A stretch of DNA of 43,397 nt from a virus, in IMG/VR virus record IMGVR_UViG_3300028800_000162, positions 1 to 43,397 of that record. One strand, given 5' to 3'. Made by a program: the position numbers and the translations under genes. This document shows positions 25,021-32,063 of this stretch, in pieces. Every line of letters begins with the position of its first letter. Positions within the stretch are counted from its first letter, which is position 1. Below the pieces are notes generated by a model. The model saw only the letters and a program-made list of their open reading frames with translations, did not search any database and had not been told where the DNA came from.

Positions 25021-25637
25021 TTTTTTGAGTCTCGAAACTCCTTTAGGTCCATATCCAAGACCCAATCAGGTTCAAGCCATTCTTCTACGTCATGATGACA
25101 CGTGACAGCGACAAACTGCTTATGCTTCTTCCTATATGCCTTTGCAATCGAATGACTGACCACTTTGGCGACTTGTCTATCCACTACGGAAGTGAATTCG
25201 TCAAACACGATCGTTTCTTTATCATTCAACAAACAGAAAGCTAGGTCAGCGCGCATCTTTTGCCCAGTTGATAGGAAAGCATAGGGGGTGATCCATTCGG
25301 GCGTGCTGCCCATGCCTACGCTTGTTAGCGCGTTCACTATGTCTTGCATGTCATGCGACCCCATCGCTTCGACAAGTGGCACTGAAACGTTTGAAAGCAC
25401 TTGATCTTGATAGACCGTACCGAAGATTTCACGAGCGATAATGCTTTTCCCAGATCCCGAATTGCCTACGATCAAACCAATCTGCCATTCGTCAGGGAAT
25501 TTAAACTCAAACTTCCAGTTTTTTTCGTATAACTTCACGTCGAGATCATAACGATCTCTGACCCACTTGCTGTTAAAGTGGTTCGATTCCGGTAATCGTT
25601 TGGTTATGTCGATTTTTACAGCGTTAGAAGTCGGCAA
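24942..25637 (-). CDS. soluble ABC-type ATPase
   Basis: This 231-residue protein in the zero frame has all ABC motifs: Walker A GNSGSGKS (58-65), signature LSTGQKMRADLA (122-133), Walker B TIVFDE (142-147) and H-loop TCHHD (179-183). No membrane segment is present, so it is not a transporter subunit and is closer to SMC/Rad50-type or modification-linked ATPases. After codon 206 the zero frame runs on for only 25 residues of nondescript tail, while the -1 frame carries a GNAT domain. Slippage would give a 359-residue fusion. It overlaps the ParB-like gene end by 22 bases. Confidence 0.88.
   Translation of the reverse strand: MPTSNAVKIDITKRLPESNHFNSKWVRDRYDLDVKLYEKNWKFEFKFPDEWQIGLIVGNSGSGKSIIAREIFGTVYQDQVLSNVSVPLVEAMGSHDMQDIVNALTSVGMGSTPEWITPYAFLSTGQKMRADLAFCLLNDKETIVFDEFTSVVDRQVAKVVSHSIAKAYRKKHKQFVAVTCHHDVEEWLEPDWVLDMDLKEFRDSKKDGRVYPSRFAAVKGRFGVLSKIITI
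25020..25044 (-). promoter_or_regulatory. dnaX-like -1 frameshift signal
   Basis: On the minus strand, AAAGGAG (25044-25038) is followed after 11 bases by seven A (25026-25020). In the zero frame the codons are TCA AAA AAA, so the heptamer A AAA AAA is in the correct register. The E. coli dnaX signal has an SD-like AGGGAG 10 bases before A AAA AAG. AGACTC just before the A run can also pair with GAGTCT 14 bases after it (six pairs). Confidence 0.7.
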
Positions 25638-26191
25638 GTTAGCCCCCTTTCCTGTAATTCCTCATATAGAGTCCTTTGCTCTTGCTCAGTCGCGCAAGTC
25701 ACTTCGATTGCAAGTTTCTCTTCTGGGTCAATGCCTTCGACTTCTTCATCGTCACCGCAAAGCCCAAGTTCGTCATCTGTCCATCCAATTTCTTTAAGGA
25801 AATCATCTGAGAAATGACTGGTTAAAAGATCGTCGTCAAAATCACCTGAGACTTTATTCGAAGCAAGGCAATAATCGTCCACGTCTTGCTGATCCAGCAA
25901 TCGGTTTGGTACTCTTACCTCGATTTCCTTATCATCCCATCCAATCGCCTTCATAGTGCGAATGCGTTGATGGCCTGCAATAATCATGTTATCAGCATTG
26001 ACTACTGCAAGTTCGACGTAATTGTGCTTCTTAAACGATCTCTTGAGTTTCTCCGCCATGTGTTTGGTCAGGATTCTCGGATTGTACGGATGATCCTTCA
26101 GGTCTGATATCTTCCGTTTTTCCGTCGACCATTCCACTGCTGGGCGTTCCTCGGTCTTCGTTGCTTCCGCTTGATTCTTCTTTTTTGCCAT
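25616..26191 (-). CDS. ParB/sulfiredoxin-fold protein
   Basis: The protein has 191 residues. The ParB N-terminal motifs are visible: DLKDHPYNPRILTKHMAEKL (about 30-49), then VVNADNMIIAGHQRIRTMKAIG (about 63-84, with the GHxR box). The C-terminal half is very acidic. In phages such proteins often lie before the terminase with DNA-modification genes and may act as nucleases, CTPases or DNA-binding factors. I chose ATG 26191 rather than a TTG six bases earlier. Its first 53 codons overlap the preceding gene out of frame (+1). Confidence 0.8.
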   Translation of the reverse strand: MAKKKNQAEATKTEERPAVEWSTEKRKISDLKDHPYNPRILTKHMAEKLKRSFKKHNYVELAVVNADNMIIAGHQRIRTMKAIGWDDKEIEVRVPNRLLDQQDVDDYCLASNKVSGDFDDDLLTSHFSDDFLKEIGWTDDELGLCGDDEEVEGIDPEEKLAIEVTCATEQEQRTLYEELQERGLTCRLLTL

Positions 26192-26561
26192 CTTCAAGTG
26201 CCTTTTTTGCTTGATAATCGTCTAAACGCTTTAGATTATAGTTTTTAATTACTCTTATCATATCTGCGCTTAGTTTTTCAAAAGATTGTGGAGTCATTTT
26301 CACTTGAAAGATTGACTTGCCTCTAGAAACATACGTAAGAATGAAAAAACCAGCTTCATCGTCGAAGGATAAAGTCATGCCAAGCTCATCTTGGTCTAAC
26401 CTTTGAACGAGTGAAGTATGAACGCGGTCGACCAATTCCTTGATTCCTTCGAAATCAGTGGTGGCCTTCAATGGGTCAATCGCCTCGAATTCTTCGAGAG
26501 TGATATTGTTTCGGTGGGCTAGAATAAACTCCACTTTGGTCATGTAGTCTAGATGTTCCAT
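26031..26561 (-). CDS. protein of unknown function
   Basis: The protein has 176 residues. The first 120 residues look like a folded alpha/beta domain (LTYVSRGKSIFQVKMTPQSFEKLSADMI and similar). The last 55 are Ser/Gly/Glu/Asp-rich low-complexity sequence encoded by the same DNA as the start of the ParB-like gene. The low-complexity tail is what a chance read-through would look like. No family recognised. Confidence 0.65.
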   Translation of the reverse strand: MEHLDYMTKVEFILAHRNNITLEEFEAIDPLKATTDFEGIKELVDRVHTSLVQRLDQDELGMTLSFDDEAGFFILTYVSRGKSIFQVKMTPQSFEKLSADMIRVIKNYNLKRLDDYQAKKALEDGKKEESSGSNEDRGTPSSGMVDGKTEDIRPEGSSVQSENPDQTHGGETQEIV

Positions 26562-26750
26562 TTAATCCTCTATAATTTTGATTGTGACTGTTACTTTGGT
26601 AGGTTCGCCACCAAAATTCTTAGTTGCGTCAGCAACGAGCTTATCCACTTCGGGATCTGTATAATCAGCCGTGACAGGTGAATAAACCCTAGATTTCTTT
26701 GTCATCGACTTTAAACTGTCTTTGACTTTGACTGTGATTTCGCAAGCCAT
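26562..26750 (-). CDS. small hypothetical protein
   Basis: The protein has 62 residues. ATG 26750 is preferred because AAAAAAAGG lies six bases upstream. A start at 26786 would add 12 very basic residues and overlap the GNAT gene by 23 bases. The sequence has alternating charged and hydrophobic residues (ITVKVKD... and KVTVTIKIIE), which suggests a small beta protein. Its stop touches the next start (TAAATG). No family recognised. Confidence 0.6.
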   Translation of the reverse strand: MACEITVKVKDSLKSMTKKSRVYSPVTADYTDPEVDKLVADATKNFGGEPTKVTVTIKIIED

Positions 26751-26763
26751 TTTTAACCTTTTT

Positions 26764-27612
26764 TTAGATTTCTTTGGTTGAGCCATATTTTCTGAAATTT
26801 TTCATTTTTTCATGCAATGTTTCTGCATCAACGTTTTTATCTGCCCACTCTTGCAATTCATTTTGAAGCTGAGGATTTTCATTAATGAACTTGATGGATT
26901 TACAAGCAATTTCTACTGCTTTATCCCAGTCTAAACCTTCAGGTCTTTCGTCTGACACAGCGGAGAATATTTCCATTGCCTGTCTAACTTTCATGACTTC
27001 TTCGTCTGTCAAATTATCAACGTCAGCTCTAGGAACTCTTTTTCGAAAATATCTCCTTGAAAATTCCATTTGAATAGAGAAAAGTTTTTTATCATTAATG
27101 ATTTGATCTTGAACTTTTTTCATCATGGCAGAACAAGAATTAGAAACTGGTGGTTGAAGACATAACATATTCTCTTCTTCGGCATACCATTGAAAAAACA
27201 AAGTCATTAAGCCTTTATTTCTTAAAAAAGGATGCAACCACATAAATTGAATAACATCATCAAAAACTTCAATTAATCCAACATATTTAAAGTTTTCTGT
27301 TTTTTTAAATCCTGGGGCTAATTCAGAAGCAATGACAAAATAAATATATTGAGGATCGTCGAATTTAGTTAAATCGCCACATTCTCTTTCATAATTTGTT
27401 TTCAATGAATCGTAAATAGGTTTTATGTCATTCCCCCAAGAATGCTTAGTAAAACAAAAATCAAATGCTGGGGTTTTTCTTCCAAAAACTATTTTCTCTT
27501 CAAACTTTTGTAAGTTTGCAGCAGGTACAATTATCTCATAACTAGTCAAACAAGTTTTATGTTTGTGAGCTAGATTAGCGATATTATTAGGGTGAAGTTT
27601 TGCCTGACTCAT
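26764..27612 (-). CDS. GNAT-like N-acyltransferase
   Basis: The protein has 282 residues. The middle (about 122-160) carries YVGLIEVFDDVIQFMWLHPFLRNKGLMTLFF, in which a strand is followed by HPxLRNKGLM, a CoA-binding type GNAT motif. The N-terminal 100 residues are unlike common GNATs. The last 100 are helical. AT content is visibly higher than in the surrounding genes. It is one of two GNAT-type genes in this module, which may hint at DNA or protein modification. The substrate is unknown. Confidence 0.6.
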   Translation of the reverse strand: MSQAKLHPNNIANLAHKHKTCLTSYEIIVPAANLQKFEEKIVFGRKTPAFDFCFTKHSWGNDIKPIYDSLKTNYERECGDLTKFDDPQYIYFVIASELAPGFKKTENFKYVGLIEVFDDVIQFMWLHPFLRNKGLMTLFFQWYAEEENMLCLQPPVSNSCSAMMKKVQDQIINDKKLFSIQMEFSRRYFRKRVPRADVDNLTDEEVMKVRQAMEIFSAVSDERPEGLDWDKAVEIACKSIKFINENPQLQNELQEWADKNVDAETLHEKMKNFRKYGSTKEI

Positions 27613-27613
27613 T

Positions 27614-27943
27614 TTATGCCTTTACTATCTTGATTTCGATAGGATACAGGGCTTCAACTTGCTTTCGTTTAGAACTGCTAAGTAGAGTGTCCTTTCCTTT
27701 GGTATCTATAAATTCTATAGAGCCGTCCGCAAGGAACACAGTAAAATCAACGACGTATTTCACGCCACCCGGCAGATGAAATGGTGTTTGACGCAAGAAA
27801 AACAGCACTTCTCCTGCCTTTTCTCGCAATTTTAGCTGAGCGTAATACCTAGCTTCCAATAAGGAAGGAAACTTAATACCGTCCGATTCACATGCTCTGG
27901 CTTTGAATTTGTGGCGAGGTCTTGGGCGAGATAATCCTGTCAT
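27614..27943 (-). CDS. DUF1064 PD-(D/E)xK nuclease-like protein
   Basis: The protein has 109 residues. Features are KFKARACESDGIKFPSLLEARYY (from about 12), with the Glu of the first helix, then KYVVDFTVFLADGSIEFIDTKG, giving the D...(E)xDxK catalytic pattern (Asp in VVDF, DTK near residue 80), and a last SKRKQVEALYPIEI. This matches DUF1064, often regarded as a Holliday-junction-resolvase-like phage nuclease. ATG 27943 has AGG seven bases upstream. A TTG two codons earlier is an alternative. It is the first gene of the late block. Confidence 0.85.
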   Translation of the reverse strand: MTGLSRPRPRHKFKARACESDGIKFPSLLEARYYAQLKLREKAGEVLFFLRQTPFHLPGGVKYVVDFTVFLADGSIEFIDTKGKDTLLSSSKRKQVEALYPIEIKIVKA

Positions 27944-28024
27944 TGACAAACCTAGTTTTTTTGTGTTGGGCTGTCCTTATTCATAGCTTTTTATGATTTT
28001 ATTTGCCATGTTTTTCTTTTCTTC

Positions 28025-28053
28025 TTGTGCTTAAAAACCGCGTTTGTTAATAT
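28025..28053 (+). promoter_or_regulatory. sigma70-type promoter of the DUF932 operon
   Basis: TTGTGC at 28025-28030 and TAATAT at 28048-28053 are 17 bases apart. The block 28035-28056, with core TTTGTTAATATTGA, is the same as that in the 266-294 promoter except for two A-to-G changes. A 13 of 14 match to the core also lies at 40338-40351 in the repressor region. Confidence 0.65.
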
Positions 28054-28084
28054 TGAACCATATCAAAGACGACGTGTCGGAGAT

Positions 28085-28110
28085 AAAAAAAGGGAGACTG
28101 CGAATCTCCC
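28085..28110 (-). terminator. minus-strand terminator ahead of the late operon
   Basis: GGGAGA (28092-28097) pairs with TCTCCC (28105-28110) around a seven-base loop, and on the minus strand the stem is followed by seven T (28091-28085). It reads as a textbook intrinsic terminator for leftward RNA, although the adjacent genes to the right are on the plus strand. It may stop antisense read-through from the fibre operon. In the plus-strand leader it would be a 5' UTR hairpin. Confidence 0.65.
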
Positions 28111-28141
28111 CCCAATAAATCGAATAACTTACGAGGTTAAT

Positions 28142-28921
28142 ATGCAAAAGTTTTTAGATGAAGTCCAGTTAAACAAACTCGTTCCAAGCGTGTTTGCTAC
28201 TGGTGGGTCAGATAGAGTAAGCGACAAATACGGCTTCATTCCAACGATTGAAGTTGTACGCGGCCTTCGTTCATCTGGCTTTCATCCTGTCACGGCGTTT
28301 CAATCAAGAACACGTAACGAAGACAAAAAGAATTACGTTAAGCACGTCATGCGCTTTCGTCATGAGTCAGCCGTTGAGAAAGGCGGTGTGTTGCCTGAGA
28401 TCGTAATGGTCAATAGCCATGACGGATCAAGCAGCTATCAATTGAGAGCAGGGATTTACCGCCTTGTTTGCTCAAATGGCATGATCGTAGGTGACGAAGT
28501 ATTTTGCCGTCGCGTTAAACACCAAGGCGACGTGATCGAAAAAGTCGTAGAAGCGGCAAACGATTTAATCGAAATCGTTCCAATCAGCGTAACAAAAGCT
28601 ATTGAATGGAAAGGTATTCCCCTTTCTCAAGAACAGAAAATAGTTTATGCTGAGACGGCTGCAACGCTAAGATGGGACGAAGGAAACGAGTTAATCGCGC
28701 CTACCAAATTGCTTGAGCCAAGACGTTCAGCGGACACGAACGCTGACCTTTGGACAACATTCAACGTAATCCAAGAGAATATCATTCGTGGTGGTGTTCG
28801 ATACAGAACCGAAGAAGGTTCGAGAATGAAAACTCGTCCAGTGAATTCGGTTAATGAGAACGTCAGACTGAATACAGCACTTTGGACGTTGACGGAGAAA
28901 ATGGCTCAATTAGCTAAATAG
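28142..28921 (+). CDS. DUF932 protein
   Basis: This 259-residue protein fits the DUF932 family of plasmid- and phage-encoded proteins: GFIPTIEVVRGLRSSGFHPV (about 32-51), then PEIVMVNSHDGSSSYQLRAGIYRLVCSNGM (about 88-117) and LWTTFNVIQENIIRGG (about 202-217). The biochemical role is not established. It is usually placed in early or establishment operons. GAGG lies five bases before the ATG. An extended reading from 28025 would start inside the promoter and is rejected. A strong hairpin follows the stop. Confidence 0.85.
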   Translation: MQKFLDEVQLNKLVPSVFATGGSDRVSDKYGFIPTIEVVRGLRSSGFHPVTAFQSRTRNEDKKNYVKHVMRFRHESAVEKGGVLPEIVMVNSHDGSSSYQLRAGIYRLVCSNGMIVGDEVFCRRVKHQGDVIEKVVEAANDLIEIVPISVTKAIEWKGIPLSQEQKIVYAETAATLRWDEGNELIAPTKLLEPRRSADTNADLWTTFNVIQENIIRGGVRYRTEEGSRMKTRPVNSVNENVRLNTALWTLTEKMAQLAK

Positions 28922-28927
28922 GTAAGG

Positions 28928-28962
28928 TGTGCACTGGGTGGGTATTTTCCCACCCATGCACA
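28928..28962 (+). terminator. strong hairpin after the DUF932 gene
   Basis: TGTGCA-C-TGGGTGGG (28928-28942) pairs with CCCACCCA-TGCACA (28949-28962), 14 base pairs with one bulged C and a six-base loop. Only a short ATTTCC follows, so it may be an attenuating rather than full terminator. Confidence 0.6.
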
Positions 28963-28983
28963 TTTCCTAATTAAATGTTGTGT

Positions 28984-29027
28984 TGAACAAATAGGGTATT
29001 TGTTCACCACGGCCAAACGATTAAAGA
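28984..29027 (+). promoter_or_regulatory. inverted repeat and candidate promoter
   Basis: TGAACAAAT (28984-28992) and ATTTGTTCA (28998-29006) form a perfect 9-base inverted repeat with a five-base spacer. TTGTTC inside its right arm (29000-29005) and TAAAGA (29022-29027) with 16 bases between could be a promoter for the next gene, so the repeat may be an operator over the -35 box. Confidence 0.4.
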
Positions 29028-29042
29028 TAAGAGAGTTGCGAA

Positions 29043-29429
29043 ATGAGAATAAAATGCTCAATCAGAAAATCAACCATGTTTTACCAAATATTGAAGCGGT
29101 TGCCTGAGTTGGATTTCATGAAGGATTTTAAGAAAACTAAATTCAAAATCATGGCTTACGATAGAGAAACCAATGAGAAATTTCTTTTCATTCGGGGAAG
29201 GTATTTAGAAGGCGATGAAATAGACGCTGAAATCATCTGTACTAAACAGGAATGGTCTATTTTGAATTCGTTGTTAATTACCAATTACAATACTTCGGAT
29301 ACATACGATGATCCTAATTTCTCAAGTAAGGTATTCAATCAAAAGACAGGAAAACAATTATTGAACATACTCGGAATTTTTTGCACCGAACAGGAGGAAA
29401 ATGCAAGTAATACCTATGATCCAGAATAA
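29043..29429 (+). CDS. hypothetical protein
   Basis: This 128-residue protein has a basic N-terminal end and an alternating beta/helix course, with no cysteine pattern, membrane segment or motif I can name. GAGAG lies nine bases before the ATG. It overlaps the next gene by 29 bases. It is the first gene after the operator-like inverted repeat. Confidence 0.65.
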   Translation: MRIKCSIRKSTMFYQILKRLPELDFMKDFKKTKFKIMAYDRETNEKFLFIRGRYLEGDEIDAEIICTKQEWSILNSLLITNYNTSDTYDDPNFSSKVFNQKTGKQLLNILGIFCTEQEENASNTYDPE

Positions 29430-29826
29430 TCGAAACGTCTATGAGTTGGCTGCTGAATCAATCAATTTGGTTCACTTCAACAAAGGCAGATTCGTATTGC
29501 CCAAGATGGTTAACCTCGCTCAATTGAGAGTGGTTTTCACTGAGCCGGGAACGTTTTACATTGATGGTGGCGAACACCCCATTTGTTTGGGATCAATCGA
29601 AGAGAAACTCTGTTCGCTTGATGCTGGAGTGCCTGGGTATGATACTCAGCCTTGCTTTCTCTTTACCCCAGAGAAAAACAAGTGGTTTATCATAAGCCAA
29701 GGCAACTTCATTTTTTATACGGATGAGCAAGCCAAACAAATTGAATTCGACGAACCATTTAAAAAAGAGTGTAAATATAACACAGGCGGTATTTTGGCTT
29801 GTGATAGATTTTCACCAACGAGGTAA
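29401..29826 (+). CDS. hypothetical protein
   Basis: The protein has 141 residues. SD AGGAGG lies four bases upstream. The predicted course is beta-rich with several aromatic residues (TFYIDGGEHPICLGS, KWFIISQGNFIFYTDEQ) and two cysteines near the C-terminal end. No family recognised. It ends just before the next start. Confidence 0.7.
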   Translation: MQVIPMIQNNRNVYELAAESINLVHFNKGRFVLPKMVNLAQLRVVFTEPGTFYIDGGEHPICLGSIEEKLCSLDAGVPGYDTQPCFLFTPEKNKWFIISQGNFIFYTDEQAKQIEFDEPFKKECKYNTGGILACDRFSPTR

Positions 29827-29827
29827 C

Positions 29828-30016
29828 ATGCACCCGGTAACCCCAGGCGAAAAGAAAAGGGCTTTCTATAGGTCTCACGGTTGCGCGGAATCCCTTTTTC
29901 ATGATGGGATTATCGACCAAACGGAATTCAGATACCTTGTCAATCGTATGGTCAAAATGTTTGGTCATCCAGATGACAACACTAAATTGATGGAAAACAA
30001 TGAAAAAAAGTCTTAA
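29828..30016 (+). CDS. small helical hypothetical protein
   Basis: The protein has 62 residues. ATG 29828 has GAGG five bases upstream and lies directly after the stop of the previous gene. An in-frame reading from 29723 would lie wholly inside the neighbour and is less likely. The sequence is charged and helical (KKRAFYRSHGCAESLF, FRYLVNRMVKMFG). Unknown function. Confidence 0.65.
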   Translation: MHPVTPGEKKRAFYRSHGCAESLFHDGIIDQTEFRYLVNRMVKMFGHPDDNTKLMENNEKKS

Positions 30017-30047
30017 AAAACGGTTAGAAAAACTAGAGGAGAAATTC

Positions 30048-30515
30048 ATGGCCAAGAAAAAAGAACCTGTCACGGTTCAAATGCACAACAATTTGAACCC
30101 TGTAAAACCAAAACCAGCTAATGTAAAAACATTCCCTGAAAAGCAAAAACCAAGTAAGAAAGAATTGGATGCGATTCAAAGCGGAGTCAACAAAGCAGGA
30201 CAACAGGCGGTTAAAGAGATGCACGAAGGAGTCCCAGAGAGCGCAGTCAAAATGGCCGCTCGTTTAGACAAGTTAGATGCCTTCCTTGATGAATTAATCA
30301 AAGAAGAAGGAACAGAGGTTCTCGATCCTCCTACACTCACTGAAATGCTCATGATTAAAGCGCGCCACAATGCGTTTGTACATTGCGCGGAGACTAACCC
30401 CAATGCTGTATTGGTTTGGTTAATGAATATCGTCCTATTCAATGCTGATGCGGTTTTTGGGGCAACTAAAGCTCACCTTCTCGCTCAAGCAGAAGAAGAG
30501 AAAAATAGTAAATGA
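30048..30515 (+). CDS. hypothetical helical protein
   Basis: The protein has 155 residues. ATG 30048 has AGAGGAG seven bases upstream. A start at 30000 would add 16 very basic residues. A Lys/Pro-rich N-terminal part (1-50) is followed by an all-helical domain (about 60-155) with SAVKMAARLDKLDAFLDELI and MLMIKARHNAFVHCAE. It overlaps the next start as ATGA-type (30512). Unknown function. Confidence 0.65.
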   Translation: MAKKKEPVTVQMHNNLNPVKPKPANVKTFPEKQKPSKKELDAIQSGVNKAGQQAVKEMHEGVPESAVKMAARLDKLDAFLDELIKEEGTEVLDPPTLTEMLMIKARHNAFVHCAETNPNAVLVWLMNIVLFNADAVFGATKAHLLAQAEEEKNSK

Positions 30516-30679
30516 TCCACGGCAAACCATGTCACATTCGCGAACTAGTGAGGCGATTCATGCTCATGACGGCGTTAGACATGGAAATGGTTTATCTCAT
30601 GACCAAAGACCAGCCATGTGTCAAAGAAGCGTATGAGCAAGCGAAGCTCATACGCTTGAAACAAACACCGCAAAAGTAA
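30512..30679 (+). CDS. small hypothetical protein
   Basis: The protein has 55 residues, starting with ATGA overlap at the end of the preceding gene. It contains a helix with R-E-L-V-R-R-F-M-L-M-T-A-L-D-M-E-M-V-Y-L-M, which is amphipathic and Met-rich. Its stop TAA lies within palindrome copy 3. Coupled translation is the main support. No family recognised. Confidence 0.55.
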   Translation: MIHGKPCHIRELVRRFMLMTALDMEMVYLMTKDQPCVKEAYEQAKLIRLKQTPQK

Positions 30680-30691
30680 AGCCGCTTTACA
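30675..30691. repeat. dispersed palindrome, copy 3
   Basis: GTAAAGCCGCTTTAC at 30676-30690 is perfect over seven base pairs around a central C. It includes the stop codon of the 30512 gene and lies 12 bases before the next ATG. Confidence 0.85.
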
Positions 30692-30702
30692 TTGGAGAAA
30701 TC

Positions 30703-31152
30703 ATGTATCAAAAAGAACCTTGGGGAACAGTTAACTTGGGAGTTGATGTCCTTCAAGGACATGGAGAACAAAGCCAACCCGGTAAGGCTGACTATGAAAA
30801 AAATCATCCGGGACAAAAAAACAAACAACAGTATAATCCTGGACGAAATCAGGAGCTTAACCTCCCACCAGACATTTTTAGAATGCAGAAAAACACAGAA
30901 TGGAATCCGTATTCACCGACCTCCAAGATCAGTAAAGTCGGGATTCACGAGCGTATCAAGGAACTTCTCGGGGAAGGAGTTCCCAGAAGAGAAGCAATTA
31001 TACGTGCCCGGCAAGAGGCAGAAAAGGGAACTCATGGAGACGTCGGTACAATCACGAAGAAAGAAATCTACCAGCATAAATATCAAGCTGAGCAGCCTTC
31101 AAAAAAAGTTTCCCCATTCAGCGAGCAAGTGCAAGGATACCCTTTTATATGA
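30703..31152 (+). CDS. Gln/Gly/Asn-rich hypothetical protein
   Basis: The protein has 149 residues. GGAG lies four bases upstream of the ATG. The first 85 residues are hydrophilic and disordered (Gln, Asn, Gly, Pro). Residues about 85-120 form the helical IHERIKELLGEGVPRREAIIRARQEAEKG motif, in which GVPxxxAIxxAxxEA resembles the small DUF6496-type motif of the 31622 gene nearby. The end overlaps the next gene by 119 bases in the +1 phase. No named family. Confidence 0.6.
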   Translation: MYQKEPWGTVNLGVDVLQGHGEQSQPGKADYEKNHPGQKNKQQYNPGRNQELNLPPDIFRMQKNTEWNPYSPTSKISKVGIHERIKELLGEGVPRREAIIRARQEAEKGTHGDVGTITKKEIYQHKYQAEQPSKKVSPFSEQVQGYPFI

Positions 31153-31414
31153 ACTGTTTCTTAGTATTATCAATAGCGGTGACTTCGATGGTATTGCTGA
31201 CTTGGTTGGGCAGGAAAATCTGGAAAAATGCGAAGTAGCTTGCAAGATTCAAACTACCAATACTTATGCTGATTGCATGAAAAGAATGCTGGAAAACTAC
31301 TCGGTCGGACTACTCAACTGGATGACCAAAAATCCCCAAGCTGACTTAAAAGACTTGCAAGTCTTCGCGAAAGCTTGGGTTGATGATTATCTTAATACAT
31401 CGTCCCCTTGCTGA
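31034..31414 (+). CDS. helical hypothetical protein, start uncertain
   Basis: The protein has 126 residues from ATG 31034, which has AAAAGGGA five bases upstream. The part after about residue 35 looks like a folded helical protein (LLYELFLSIINSGDFDGIADLV, KAWVDDYL). The first 40 residues share DNA with the 30703 gene in another frame and are Ser/Lys-rich. Translation could instead reach it by a +1 shift near the end of the 30703 gene. It ends 23 bases inside the convergent minus-strand gene. Confidence 0.5.
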   Translation: METSVQSRRKKSTSINIKLSSLQKKFPHSASKCKDTLLYELFLSIINSGDFDGIADLVGQENLEKCEVACKIQTTNTYADCMKRMLENYSVGLLNWMTKNPQADLKDLQVFAKAWVDDYLNTSSPC

Positions 31415-31625
31415 ATTGCTTCATTTGGAACGGACCTTGATCGTGATTTTTACGATCTGATTGACGTTTGAAGTATTCAGGGTTTTGATGCTTAATCGAA
31501 GCGTTTTTAGTCATGGCGTGCTCAGCAGGACCGCCAGCTCTTGACCCTACAAACTTCTCGTTTTTGCCTGGGTTATTCATGCGTTTTTCTTGCATCTTAT
31601 CCGATGGGATAACAGTCTTGCTCAT
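31392..31625 (-). CDS. small basic hydrophilic protein
   Basis: This 77-residue protein is the last gene of the minus-strand fibre operon. It is rich in Lys, Asn, Gln and Met, with little hydrophobic core (NNPGKNEKFVGSRAGGPAEH and NPEYFKRQSDRKNHDQGP), so probably disordered. The start overlaps the stop of the 31622 gene. Its last 23 bases lie opposite the end of the plus-strand 31034 gene. Unknown function. Confidence 0.55.
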   Translation of the reverse strand: MSKTVIPSDKMQEKRMNNPGKNEKFVGSRAGGPAEHAMTKNASIKHQNPEYFKRQSDRKNHDQGPFQMKQFSKGTMY

Positions 31626-31828
31626 ACGAATCCTCTCATGCCGAATCTATCGGCGTTCTTTTGTTTTTTTGTTTGTTGATTATAGCTTTGTCCGCTCTCG
31701 CTGGCTGCGATTGCTTCGGCCTGTTTAGGTCCGTTAACCTGTCCACCAGATGAAGTTTTCAAAGTCCCATTGCCGTATTCAGCCATGACCTTTTTAAACT
31801 TGCCCGTCGGCAATAGATCGGTTTTCAT
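31622..31828 (-). CDS. DUF6496-like small protein
   Basis: The protein has 68 residues. ATG 31828 was chosen because AAAGGAG lies six bases upstream. KFKKVMAEYGNGTLKTSSGG (about 9-28) followed by GPKQAEAIAASESGQSY (about 32-48) fits the pattern K-V-M-x-E-(F/Y)-x-x-G-x-L...GPxxxxxQAxAIAxSExG of small DUF6496-like proteins common in phages and plasmids. The function is unknown. Confidence 0.65.
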   Translation of the reverse strand: MKTDLLPTGKFKKVMAEYGNGTLKTSSGGQVNGPKQAEAIAASESGQSYNQQTKKQKNADRFGMRGFV

Positions 31829-32063
31829 TTTGTACTCCTTTAACGATGAATTCTGGCACGTAGACCGCAAAATCTCTGGACTCCCGATCGTTTACCATGC
31901 AACTGGTTACCTGTCCCGAATGGCCTGATTTAAAGTATTCGGGGTCTTCCTGTGCCAATTTCAAAGCTTTTTCACAAGCTTGAACGGCATTGGCCGCTTC
32001 TACTTCCACCATGTGATGGGTTTGAAACGTTACTCCAATTCTCCATTTGGGCAATTTATTCAT
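31794..32063 (-). CDS. hypothetical protein
   Basis: The protein has 89 residues, starting by TAATG overlap at 32063 with the last of the fibre paralogues. A strand-helix-strand course (WRIGVTFQTHHMVEVEAANAVQACEKALKLAQEDPEYF) resembles a small ferredoxin-like or DpnD-type alpha/beta fold. It may be a fibre assembly chaperone by position. Its end overlaps the 31622 gene by 35 bases. Confidence 0.6.
   Translation of the reverse strand: MNKLPKWRIGVTFQTHHMVEVEAANAVQACEKALKLAQEDPEYFKSGHSGQVTSCMVNDRESRDFAVYVPEFIVKGVQNENRSIADGQV

Noticed and set aside
24942-25637. ABC transporter subunit
   Set aside because: No membrane partner or binding protein is nearby, and the protein is followed by a GNAT domain in the -1 frame; a soluble role fits better.
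28025-28141. longer start for the DUF932 protein
   Set aside because: It would begin within the promoter and run through the terminator-like hairpin. ATG 28142 has a proper SD and matches family length.
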